This document shows positions 1-4,716 of a stretch of 7,640 bases of DNA, one piece after another. The stretch lies in contig JACPMU010000094.1 in assembly GCA_016185865.1 (NCBI GenBank), positions 1 to 7,640 on the forward strand, in the 5' to 3' direction. Position 1 is the first letter of the stretch. Each line of letters opens with the position of its first letter. Both the position numbers and the translations under genes were made by a program. The stretch comes from Candidatus Woesearchaeota archaeon. Lineage in GTDB: Archaea > Nanobdellota > Nanobdellia > Woesearchaeales > GW2011-AR4. The notes beneath the pieces were generated by a model, which worked only from the letters and a program-made list of their open reading frames with translations, was not told the DNA's origin and ran no database searches.

Positions 1-201
1 AAAGAATGGGATTCCGCCGCAGAAAACGCTTCCATCCTGATTTTTGTCAATTTTCTCAAGCCACGATGCATTCTCAGCATCATGCCATACCTCAACATGC
101 TCAACATGGATTCCTTCCTTTTCAAGCTCAGCTAGGATTGGATCCATCTCCTTGCAGTGCACGCATTCAGTTCCTGAAAACATGATTAACCTGTTGCCCA
201 T
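1..201 (-). CDS. Thioredoxin/glutaredoxin-like protein, partial (C-terminus beyond left edge)
   Basis: Read on the minus strand from an ATG at 201, this gives 67 codons that stay open to the window edge, so the C-terminus is missing. The N-terminus is a short hydrophobic strand (NRLIMFSG) followed by a C-x2-C pair, C13-V-H-C16, at the start of a charged helix. Residues 60-67 (FCGGIPFF) look like the cis-proline segment of the thioredoxin fold, with P65 facing the active site and an extra C61 nearby. This is the order expected for a small thiol-disulfide oxidoreductase of the thioredoxin/glutaredoxin superfamily. The CVHC pair is neither the classical CGPC nor CPYC, so substrate and partner cannot be named. 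No signal peptide is visible, so it is probably cytoplasmic. It lies 74 bp downstream of the cupin gene on the same strand, with its own AT-rich promoter. The family call is fairly secure; the specific role is unknown. Confidence 0.8.
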   Translation of the reverse strand, partial: MGNRLIMFSGTECVHCKEMDPILAELEKEGIHVEHVEVWHDAENASWLEKIDKNQDGSVFCGGIPFF

Positions 202-227
202 TTTAAGCCAAGATTTATATTTTGATG

Positions 228-239
228 TATATTTTTAAA
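228..239 (-). promoter_or_regulatory. Candidate TATA box for the thioredoxin-like gene
   Basis: The minus strand reads TTTAAAAATATA, centred about 33 nt upstream of the ATG at 201. That would leave a leader of only a few nucleotides. A second TATA-like stretch at 213-222 is too close to the start codon (about 17 nt) to serve a transcript that begins at or before the ATG. Confidence 0.45.
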
Positions 240-275
240 TGTTATTGTTTTAATTGGTTTCAAAAGAAATAAAAT

Positions 276-740
276 CTATTTATTCTCCAAAAAAACCGTG
301 TCGGATGGCATGAAAGGGGGCGTTGAAAACAATATTATCTCAACCGGAGTGTCTCCAATCCTTTCAAAGCTGTGAGGCATTCCTGCTGGAATTGCAACCA
401 ATTGCCCGGGCCAAACTTCAGCTGTAATGCTGCCTACAGTCCCCTTTGCCCTGCCCTTGTAAATATATACAAAATGGTTTTCTTTCGGATGCATGTGCAA
501 TGGTATTTTGTCATCCAGCCTTATCAGCTCAATGCCTCCGGTTTCAGTCTGGGCAAGAACTGCGTACTTGAAGTAAGGGGTTTCCATATCAAGCTGGCCA
601 AGCTTCTTTGGAACGTCAAAAACATTTGCCTGCAGCGGCTTTTTTGCCAAAGCCCTGAAATCGCCGGGAAGAACATACCCGATAGCAATGCCTACAATGA
701 ACAGAAGAATGAATATGTTCCGCATTGTCTTCTTTTTCAT
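276..740 (-). CDS. Membrane-anchored cupin-domain protein
   Basis: The 154-residue protein starts with a basic patch (KKKTMR) and a hydrophobic segment at about residues 8-24. This is a signal anchor or uncleaved signal peptide, which would place the rest outside the cytoplasm. Residues 70-140 form one small beta-barrel cupin domain. Motif 1 has H82-x-H84 and then H89 six residues before G96. Motif 2 is G112-x5-P118-x-G120-x2-H123. H89 occupies the position normally held by glutamate in motif 1; E87 is an alternative ligand. A four-ligand metal site (H82, H84, H89 or E87, H123) is therefore plausible. Substrate and reaction cannot be read from sequence, since cupins include enzymes, metal carriers and sensors. 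The ATG at 740 is supported by a TATA box about 26 nt upstream. It diverges from thyA across a 148-bp intergenic region. The fold call is secure; the function is unknown. Confidence 0.85.
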   Translation of the reverse strand: MKKKTMRNIFILLFIVGIAIGYVLPGDFRALAKKPLQANVFDVPKKLGQLDMETPYFKYAVLAQTETGGIELIRLDDKIPLHMHPKENHFVYIYKGRAKGTVGSITAEVWPGQLVAIPAGMPHSFERIGDTPVEIILFSTPPFMPSDTVFLENK

Positions 741-760
741 ATTGCTTCAATTCAAATAGT

Positions 761-770
761 AATATAAATA
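761..770 (-). promoter_or_regulatory. TATA box of the cupin gene
   Basis: The minus strand reads TATTTATATT, centred about 26 nt upstream of the ATG at 740. This spacing puts the transcription start at or beside the start codon, giving a leaderless mRNA. No ribosome binding site is present upstream of the ATG. Confidence 0.65.
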
Positions 771-800
771 CTTTTTGGTAGTGATTAAGAAATTTTACTA

Positions 801-810
801 CTATATAAAA
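801..810 (+). promoter_or_regulatory. Distal candidate TATA box upstream of thyA (P1)
   Basis: CTATATAAAA is a good archaeal TATA match, but it lies about 84 nt upstream of the thyA ATG. That is too far for a leaderless thyA transcript. It is well placed, about 23 nt, for the ATG at 828 that opens a 19-codon upstream ORF. If used, it would give thyA a leader of roughly 60 nt. Confidence 0.4.
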
Positions 811-827
811 CAACAACTAAAAATACA

Positions 828-887
828 ATGACGATAATCCGTAAAAACCATAACTTTTTAAAAATTAAGGAATACCTTGGCAATTGA
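828..887 (+). CDS. Possible 19-codon upstream ORF before thyA
   Basis: An ATG at 828 opens a frame encoding MTIIRKNHNFLKIKEYLGN, with a TGA at 885-887 that ends one nucleotide before the thyA ATG at 889. The ATG sits about 23 nt past the TATA-like element at 801-810, the leaderless spacing used by other genes in the window. The peptide is basic and has no recognised family. The stop/start proximity would suit translational coupling or a leader-peptide role if the distal promoter is used. The proximal TATA of thyA (855-867) lies inside this frame, so it could equally be chance. It is listed as a candidate only; conservation in relatives would decide. Confidence 0.2.
   Translation: MTIIRKNHNFLKIKEYLGN
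855..867 (+). promoter_or_regulatory. Proximal TATA box of thyA (P2)
   Basis: TTTTTAAAAATTA is centred about 28-30 nt upstream of the ATG at 889. This matches the leaderless geometry of the other genes and argues for the ATG start rather than the TTG at 877. Confidence 0.55.
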
Positions 888-888
888 A

Positions 889-1734
889 ATGAAGCAATAT
901 CTTGATGCCTTAAAATATGTTCTTGAAAACGGCATAGACAGGCAGAGCAGGACAGGAATATCAACAAGGGCTGTTTTTGGCATGCAGCTGCGCTTCAGCA
1001 TGGAAGATGGCTTTCCTGCCATGACTACAAAAAAGCTGCCATGGAAAAGCGTTGCAAGCGAGCTTTTGTGGTTCATTGAAGGCTCGAATGATGAAAGAAG
1101 ATTAGCTGAAATACTCCACGGCACAAGGGACAGAGAAAAGACAACAATCTGGACAGCAAATGCTGAAGCAGATTACTGGAAGCCAAAGGTAAAGTTTGAA
1201 GGTGATTTGGGAAGGATTTACGGTGTCCAATGGAGAAAATGGAAATCGCCAAATGGAATAGAAATAGACCAGCTTGCAGAGGCAATAAAATTAATCAAGA
1301 CAAACCCGACAAGCAGGAGGATAATTGTGACAGCATGGAATCCAGGCGAATTAAGTGAGATGGCATTACCTCCCTGCCACGCATTCTTCCAGTTCTTTGT
1401 TGCAGATGGCAAATTATCATTGCAGATGTACCAAAGAAGCTGCGACATGTTTCTTGGAGTGCCATTCAACATTGCCTCATATTCATTGTTGCTGCACATG
1501 GTATCCCAAGTCACAAATTTAAAGCCAGGGGAATTTGTGCATATTCTTGCAGACGCGCATATTTATCACAACCATTTTGAGCAGGTAAAAGAGCAGTTGG
1601 CAAGAAAGCCGTTTCCGCTGCCAAAATTATGGCTGAATCCAGACATAAAAAACATTGATGATTTCACAATGGAAGGCATAAAGCTGGAAAACTACCGGTT
1701 CCATCCTTCGATAAAGGCTGAAATGGCTGTTTAA
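889..1734 (+). CDS. thyA: Thymidylate synthase (ThyA type)
   Basis: Converts dUMP and 5,10-methylene-tetrahydrofolate to dTMP and dihydrofolate in the cytoplasm. The 281-residue protein aligns along its full length with bacterial-type ThyA and starts MKQYL like the E. coli enzyme. R21 is the dUMP phosphate ligand and E58 lies in the ELLWF segment. R143-R144 correspond to the arginine pair contributed by the partner subunit. The catalytic C163 is in the PPCHAFFQF block. RSCDMFLGVPFNIASY carries R183 and the dUMP-contacting N194, and H224/Y226 follow in DAHIYHNH. The C-terminus IKAEMAV matches the usual folate-closing tail. It is about 17 residues longer than E. coli ThyA because of a larger segment around residues 67-110, seen in many other ThyA proteins. 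A TTG at 877 would add four residues, but the proximal TATA spacing and the homology both favour ATG 889. It pairs functionally with folA downstream, although two minus-strand genes lie between them. Confidence 0.97.
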   Translation: MKQYLDALKYVLENGIDRQSRTGISTRAVFGMQLRFSMEDGFPAMTTKKLPWKSVASELLWFIEGSNDERRLAEILHGTRDREKTTIWTANAEADYWKPKVKFEGDLGRIYGVQWRKWKSPNGIEIDQLAEAIKLIKTNPTSRRIIVTAWNPGELSEMALPPCHAFFQFFVADGKLSLQMYQRSCDMFLGVPFNIASYSLLLHMVSQVTNLKPGEFVHILADAHIYHNHFEQVKEQLARKPFPLPKLWLNPDIKNIDDFTMEGIKLENYRFHPSIKAEMAV

Positions 1735-1760
1735 ATTAACTAAGATTAAAATAAATTAAT

Positions 1761-1991
1761 TTAAGAAGACAATTGTATTTCCGTAGGCAAAGAGACTCTA
1801 ATGTCTTTTAAACCTTCAGTTCTTTTTTTGAACCCCATTATTGCAATACCGGTAACTTTCTTTGTTTTTCTGTCAATTCGCTCAAAAACCCCTTTTCCAA
1901 GGTTTCTAAAGTACCCTTGCGTATAATCTCCTATATGGAGTTCTAAGAAATCCCCTTCTTCATCATAATATAAATTTAGTTTGCCTTTCAT
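1761..1991 (-). CDS. DUF2283-family small protein, antitoxin candidate
   Basis: The 76-residue protein has the DUF2283 pattern: an N-terminal strand ending in YYDEEGDFLELHIG, then GVFERIDRKTKKVTGIAIMGF, where the usual form is a D-E-D-G turn followed by V-x-G-I-x-I. It is predicted to be a compact alpha/beta protein without membrane segments. It starts 4 bp after the stop of the upstream nuclease-like gene (ATG at 1991, preceding stop at 1996-1998), so the two are almost certainly one transcript. DUF2283 proteins often sit next to small toxin-like proteins in bacterial and archaeal genomes, which supports an antitoxin or accessory role, but no biochemical function is established from this sequence. 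No Shine-Dalgarno is visible before its ATG. It converges with thyA, 26 bp from that gene's stop. The family call is good; the antitoxin role is inference. Confidence 0.75.
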   Translation of the reverse strand: MKGKLNLYYDEEGDFLELHIGDYTQGYFRNLGKGVFERIDRKTKKVTGIAIMGFKKRTEGLKDIRVSLPTEIQLSS

Positions 1992-1995
1992 TTTG

Positions 1996-2280
1996 TTAGA
2001 TTATCTTATCTGTATGGAAACTTGTGATAATATACCCTTCGCCATTTAAATATTTTACTGAAATAAACAGGTATTCTTTCCTATCCTTGTAATAGCGATA
2101 ATAAAACCTGACATCAGGATCATAATCAAATTTGGTTATTTTATCAGGGTTTGTTAGTGTCTCTTTAATTTGCTCTATTTGCCCTGACATATCCGGGTGT
2201 TTCTGGATATGGGACCATCTTTCATTTGACAAATGTATCTTTCTTCCAGATTTGTCTTTGATTTCAAATATCCATGGCAT
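1996..2280 (-). CDS. Putative BECR/RelE-like nuclease, toxin candidate
   Basis: From the ATG at 2280 this encodes 94 residues. The pattern is a strand (WIFEIKD), then IHLSNERWSHIQKHPDM (R21, W22, H24, H28), a helix, DPDVRFYYRYYKDRKEYLF (R58, several tyrosines), and a final strand ending ITSFHTDKI. This order of a W-x-H helix, central basic/aromatic strands and a terminal S/T-x-x-T resembles predicted phage and toxin nucleases of the Barnase-EndoU-colicin-RelE (BECR) type, such as PBECR2-like or DUF4258-like proteins. That assignment is from memory of the motif, not a search. The longer frame from 2337 would run across the TATA box at 2303-2312, which is placed about 28 nt upstream of ATG 2280, so the shorter start is preferred. 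It is the first gene of a two-gene unit with the DUF2283 protein. H24, H28, R58 and T90 are the residues to test as catalytic. Confidence 0.6.
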   Translation of the reverse strand: MPWIFEIKDKSGRKIHLSNERWSHIQKHPDMSGQIEQIKETLTNPDKITKFDYDPDVRFYYRYYKDRKEYLFISVKYLNGEGYIITSFHTDKII

Positions 2281-2302
2281 AATGCGGTTGGGCTTTATTA
2301 GC

Positions 2303-2312
2303 TTTAAATATA
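2303..2312 (-). promoter_or_regulatory. TATA box of the nuclease-like/DUF2283 pair
   Basis: The minus strand reads TATATTTAAA, centred about 28 nt upstream of the ATG at 2280. It decides that start codon and implies a leaderless transcript. The module therefore has its own promoter, independent of thyA and folA. Confidence 0.6.
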
Positions 2313-2370
2313 TTTTGGATTTGGCGGGCAAAAGCAAGTGTCGAGACGAATCTAAATATGCTACGAAAAA

Positions 2371-2380
2371 ATTAAATATA
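2371..2380 (+). promoter_or_regulatory. TATA box of folA
   Basis: ATTAAATATA is centred about 27 nt upstream of the folA ATG at 2403, implying a leaderless transcript. folA can therefore be expressed independently of thyA. A second TATA-like stretch at about 2350-2360 is too far upstream for the same start. Confidence 0.6.
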
Positions 2381-2402
2381 ACAAAAGATTAGTTGCAAAT
2401 TA

Positions 2403-2891
2403 ATGATTATCTCATTAATAGTCGCAATGGACGAAAACAGGGTGATTGGCTATGAAAATAAGCTGCCCTGGAACCTGCCTTCTGAATTGAAGTATTTCAG
2501 GGAAGCAACAAAGCGCAAGCCTGTAATAATGGGCAGGAAAACCCATGACTCAATAGGAAGGCCGATGCCTGAAAGATTGAATATAATAATAACAAGGGAC
2601 AAAAATTACAGGGCAGATGGCTGCGTTGTTGTCCACAGCAAGGAAGATGCCATAAAGGCTGCAAAAGGCAGCAATGAGATAATGGTGATAGGAGGAGCTG
2701 AAATTTATAAATTGTTTTTGCCCATGGCAGACAGGCTTTATGTTACCAAAGTCCATGGCGCTTTTAAAGGAGATACCTATTTTCCCGAATTTGATGAAGA
2801 CGAGTGGATTAAAGTAAAGGAAAAGTTTGTTGAGAAAGATGAAGAAAACAAGTACAGCTACACCATAGTGGTTTTGGAAAGGAAAAATTGA
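2403..2891 (+). CDS. folA: Dihydrofolate reductase
   Basis: Reduces dihydrofolate to tetrahydrofolate with NADPH, recycling the dihydrofolate made by ThyA. The 162-residue length is typical (E. coli 159). Residues 1-10 form the first strand (ISLIVAMDEN) and RVIGYENKLPWNLPSELKYF carries the Met20-loop equivalent. E28 is the catalytic acid, where E. coli has Asp27; Glu is common in other DHFRs. VIMGRKTHDSIGRPMP (41-56) contributes to cofactor binding through G44-R45-K46-T47. IMVIGGAEIY (93-102) holds the G97-G98 pair contacting NADPH. GDTYFPEFDEDEW and the YSYTIVVLER tail complete the fold. No insertion or missing key residue is seen. The start is fixed by homology and by the TATA element 27 nt upstream. 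It converges with the RelE-like toxin gene with only 11 bp between the stop codons. Confidence 0.97.
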   Translation: MIISLIVAMDENRVIGYENKLPWNLPSELKYFREATKRKPVIMGRKTHDSIGRPMPERLNIIITRDKNYRADGCVVVHSKEDAIKAAKGSNEIMVIGGAEIYKLFLPMADRLYVTKVHGAFKGDTYFPEFDEDEWIKVKEKFVEKDEENKYSYTIVVLERKN

Positions 2892-2902
2892 TTAACTGGA
2901 AT

Positions 2903-3229
2903 TTAATACTTAAACCTCCTCTCATACTCTTTATGATCAAACCATTCAAGAATAGCAGAAATCAACTCAACTTCATTTTCGCTTGTCACTGTATATAAAA
3001 GTCGCCACCCTTTTGGCATATCATATTTCCATAGATTATTTATTTCCCATTTGCGGATATATTCTTTTGGAATTAATCTTTTTGGAATATGAATGCCCAT
3101 AAATGCATTTTGTTTCAAGTCTTTAATTGCCCTTATTATGGATTTCTTGACAAAATCATCTTCCGGCAAAGAGTTAAAGCTGTTCTCTAGTTCATCAGAA
3201 ATAAAAACAACTCTAGAATGTTTTATCAT
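2903..3229 (-). CDS. RelE/ParE-superfamily toxin candidate
   Basis: The 108-residue protein has the RelE/ParE-like core. A helical N-terminal half (residues 12-42, DELENSFNSLPEDDFVKKSIIRAIKDLKQ) is followed by a basic segment around HIPKRLIPKEYIRKW. Next come the paired strands NLWKYDMPKGWRLLYTV (68-81) and VELISAILEWFDHKEYERRFKY (87-108). The P-x-x-W-R-L-x-Y-T strand and the terminal ILEW-x-x-H-x-x-Y-x-R-x-x-x-Y tail are hallmarks of an archaeal/bacterial RelE-like group. K50, R51, R76, H99, Y102 and R104 are candidate functional residues. RelE relatives are ribosome-dependent mRNA endonucleases and ParE relatives poison gyrase; which applies here is not clear. Its ATG overlaps the TGA of the upstream winged-helix gene (ATGA at 3226-3229), indicating coupled translation as in classical toxin-antitoxin operons. 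It converges with folA. Confidence 0.78.
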   Translation of the reverse strand: MIKHSRVVFISDELENSFNSLPEDDFVKKSIIRAIKDLKQNAFMGIHIPKRLIPKEYIRKWEINNLWKYDMPKGWRLLYTVTSENEVELISAILEWFDHKEYERRFKY

Positions 3230-3504
3230 ACTTTAATCTCCGCTCTTTGTCTTAGTCTTTTTGCCAACTCGGGATTCCAAATATACCCAATTTTGCCTTT
3301 TCTGTCAATTGCAATTTTATTAATTTCTTGTAGATAATCCAAAATAACCAAATAAGTCTGCCACATTACCTTTTTTGGCAATTTTTTCCATAGCTCTGTT
3401 CTGTTGAACTCGCCACTATGCTTATCAATAAGTTTTTCTACCATCAATACAGTGTCTAGTGTTGGCGACCTTACAAATGGATTTTTTAATAGTTGTTTTT
3501 GCAT
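3226..3504 (-). CDS. Small winged-helix protein, antitoxin/autorepressor candidate
   Basis: The 92-residue protein reads as a single winged helix-turn-helix domain. Helix 1 is at about 14-28 (PTLDTVLMVEKLIDK), helix 2 at 35-41 (RTELWKKL) and the recognition helix at 45-60 (KVMWQTYLVILDYLQE). The wing is at 63-77 (KIAIDRKGKIGYIWN), followed by a basic C-terminal tail (AKRLRQRAEIKV). It is the first gene of a two-gene operon and overlaps the RelE-like gene by 4 nt, the usual antitoxin-then-toxin order. Its promoter carries a perfect 18-bp palindrome immediately downstream of the TATA box, the natural place for an autoregulatory operator. DNA binding is inferred from fold and context; no specific family name is claimed. 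The ATG at 3504 is supported by TATA spacing of 27 nt. Confidence 0.72.
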   Translation of the reverse strand: MQKQLLKNPFVRSPTLDTVLMVEKLIDKHSGEFNRTELWKKLPKKVMWQTYLVILDYLQEINKIAIDRKGKIGYIWNPELAKRLRQRAEIKV

Positions 3505-3514
3505 AGTAATGCTA

Positions 3515-3532
3515 ATATATCAATTGATATAT
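3515..3532. promoter_or_regulatory. Perfect 18-bp palindrome, candidate operator of the winged-helix/RelE operon
   Basis: ATATATCAATTGATATAT is a perfect inverted repeat. It overlaps the downstream half of the TATA box and ends 11 nt before the start codon. A protein bound here would block TBP/TFB or polymerase access. The encoded winged-helix protein is the obvious candidate ligand. Confidence 0.6.
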
Positions 3533-3536
3533 AAAT
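3526..3536 (-). promoter_or_regulatory. TATA box of the winged-helix/RelE operon
   Basis: The minus strand reads ATTTATATATC, centred about 27 nt upstream of the ATG at 3504, giving a leaderless transcript. It overlaps the 18-bp palindrome at 3515-3532. Confidence 0.65.
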
Positions 3537-3635
3537 CTTTCGGTTTTTTAACGGAAAACTGCCCTTTTATTCTTGACGTATCGCTACGCTTATTTTATAG
3601 AAACGAGGACTCCAAATTTACTTTTCGGAACAAAA

Positions 3636-3660
3636 TTTTACCCAACTTCTCAGGGTAAAA
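3636..3660 (-). terminator. Hairpin with short U-run after the RnfD-like gene
   Basis: TTTTACCC (3636-3643) pairs with GGGTAAAA (3653-3660) around a 9-nt loop, an 8-bp perfect stem. On the minus strand it lies about 18 nt past the stop codon of the RnfD-like gene, and the transcript continues TTTTG. It looks like an intrinsic-type terminator or 3' end-protecting hairpin. Archaeal termination mainly needs U-tracts, so the hairpin itself may be secondary. The rest of 3541-3678 shows no gene or RNA that I recognise. Confidence 0.4.
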
Positions 3661-3678
3661 GAGTTTAATACCGGTTTC

Positions 3679-4467
3679 CTATAAGTTTGTGCTGCTTTTT
3701 TTGGATTCAAAATTAAGTTTATTAAAAAAAGGCACAAAAACATTCCCGATTGCAAGCGCCAGAACAATGTCGTGCTGCGGAATAAAGAAATGGAACAGGA
3801 TAAACAATAGTGCAACTAAAATTCCATAGGCAATCCTGTATCTTGTTGGATTTGTTTTGGGCTCAATCAGCATGAACATTGAGAAAAAGTAAATGACTCC
3901 TCCGTTAAGGATAGTGTAGAAAATCTCTGAAAATTGCGCTCCCTGTGAAATTTCAATTACTGACTTAATCAAATAATAACTGATTAAAAAACTTATAGTT
4001 AAATCAAGCCTTCTTAATCTCCACACCATGAAAATGCCGAAAATCAAAACCAAAATCAATGGTGATGAAATCCACCATGTGTGGGAAGCACCGAAAACAA
4101 CCGAGACAAGCAAAATGCCGAGGTTTGCGGGATTGAAGATTTGCTTTTGGCTTATTTTTATCATATGTTTAGATATTATTGCAATTATTCCAGCAATCAC
4201 ATAAACATGCCACTGAAGGTTTTGCGTCAATAGGCCTCCAATAAATAATCCTGAAATCAAGGCGCTCTGCGGGAATATCCATTCTTTTGACTTGAAATAT
4301 TCAATAAATAAATCCAAAACTGTTGTTGTAATGACTGCAATAGCTACGGGCAGCAAAGCTTTGTACCCAAACCCATAGAAAAAAGCACTAACTAGATGCA
4401 AAATAATCAAAAAAGAAATCATATACTGATATATTGTAAACTTGCTGATTAATGACTTAATTTCCAA
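3679..4467 (-). CDS. RnfD/NqrB-family integral membrane protein, standalone
   Basis: The 262-residue protein has about nine or ten hydrophobic segments (around 14-31, 36-54, 68-84, 87-103, 114-125, 132-149, 155-172, 187-201, 212-229, 233-247). It carries signatures of the NQR2/RnfD/RnfE superfamily: SALISGLFIGGLL (68-80), QIFNPANLGI (109-118, usual form FNPA-x-x-G) and MFMLIEPKTNP (197-207, usual form D/EP-x-T-x-P). These proteins are membrane subunits of ion-pumping Rnf or Na+-NQR complexes and normally carry covalent FMN at an S-G-A-T threonine. The nearest match here is QGAQ at 175-178, so the flavin threonine appears absent. It is shorter than typical RnfD (about 300-350), and no other Rnf subunit is in the window. 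The start is TTG at 4467: an in-frame stop lies directly upstream and AAGGTG is placed 6 nt before it. It is co-transcribed with the zinc-ribbon gene. Confidence 0.72.
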   Translation of the reverse strand: MEIKSLISKFTIYQYMISFLIILHLVSAFFYGFGYKALLPVAIAVITTTVLDLFIEYFKSKEWIFPQSALISGLFIGGLLTQNLQWHVYVIAGIIAIISKHMIKISQKQIFNPANLGILLVSVVFGASHTWWISSPLILVLIFGIFMVWRLRRLDLTISFLISYYLIKSVIEISQGAQFSEIFYTILNGGVIYFFSMFMLIEPKTNPTRYRIAYGILVALLFILFHFFIPQHDIVLALAIGNVFVPFFNKLNFESKKSSTNL

Positions 4468-4473
4468 TTAAAA

Positions 4474-4479
4474 CACCTT
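4474..4479 (-). promoter_or_regulatory. Shine-Dalgarno motif deciding the TTG start of the RnfD-like gene
   Basis: The minus strand reads AAGGTG, complementary to the archaeal 16S 3' end, with a 6-nt spacer to the TTG at 4467. It is the only convincing Shine-Dalgarno in the window. It precedes an internal operon gene, whereas first genes appear leaderless. Confidence 0.6.
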
Positions 4480-4683
4480 TTATTTTTTCTTTGCAGTCCT
4501 TCTGCTTCCGCCTGTTTTGTAAACTGTATATTTGCCCTTTGCCTTCTGGCTTGTTTTCTGCTCCGGAAACACTTCATAGACAGAGCTTTCGTCAAAGCCG
4601 CAGTTGCTGCATTTTACTGTGCCTATGCCTAAATAATTGTAAATATTGACGTTTCTGGAGCCGCATTTGGGGCATTTGACCAT
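4480..4683 (-). CDS. Small zinc-ribbon protein
   Basis: From the ATG at 4683 the product has 67 residues. An N-terminal zinc ribbon is formed by C4-P-K-C7-G and C25-S-N-C28-G, separated by a 17-residue beta hairpin. A polar linker and a strongly basic C-terminal tail (KTGGSRRTAKKK) follow. The ribbon resembles those of archaeal transcription or translation-associated small proteins, and the basic tail suggests contact with nucleic acid; the specific role is not identifiable. The frame can be extended upstream to a TTG at 4797, but that extension runs through a TATA box centred about 28 nt before ATG 4683 and has no zinc-ribbon features, so ATG 4683 is chosen. It is the first gene of an operon with the RnfD-like protein, 12 bp apart. 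Confidence 0.75.
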   Translation of the reverse strand: MVKCPKCGSRNVNIYNYLGIGTVKCSNCGFDESSVYEVFPEQKTSQKAKGKYTVYKTGGSRRTAKKK

Positions 4684-4705
4684 TAGGAAGTTTTTGACTC
4701 TTGAA

Positions 4706-4716
4706 GTATATAAAAT
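4706..4716 (-). promoter_or_regulatory. TATA box of the zinc-ribbon/RnfD-like operon
   Basis: The minus strand reads ATTTTATATAC, centred about 28 nt upstream of the ATG at 4683. It argues against the longer TTG-initiated frame and implies leaderless transcription. Confidence 0.65.

Noticed and set aside
372..767. A 131-codon plus-strand frame opposite the cupin gene
   Set aside because: It is the antisense shadow of a clear cupin gene and has no family features or start context.
881..886. CAATTG just before the thyA start as a third copy of the palindromic operator core
   Set aside because: The arms around it (TTGG and AAAT) are not complementary, so it is not a palindrome beyond six bases, and its position differs from the other two.
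877..888. TTG start for thyA four codons upstream
   Set aside because: The ATG at 889 gives the MKQYL N-terminus shared with E. coli ThyA, and the TATA spacing supports it.
3541..3635. Possible tRNA or small RNA gene in the gap between the RelE operon and the RnfD-like gene
   Set aside because: No T-loop GTTCRA-type motif, acceptor stem or cloverleaf could be formed; only the short hairpin at 3636-3660 is convincing.
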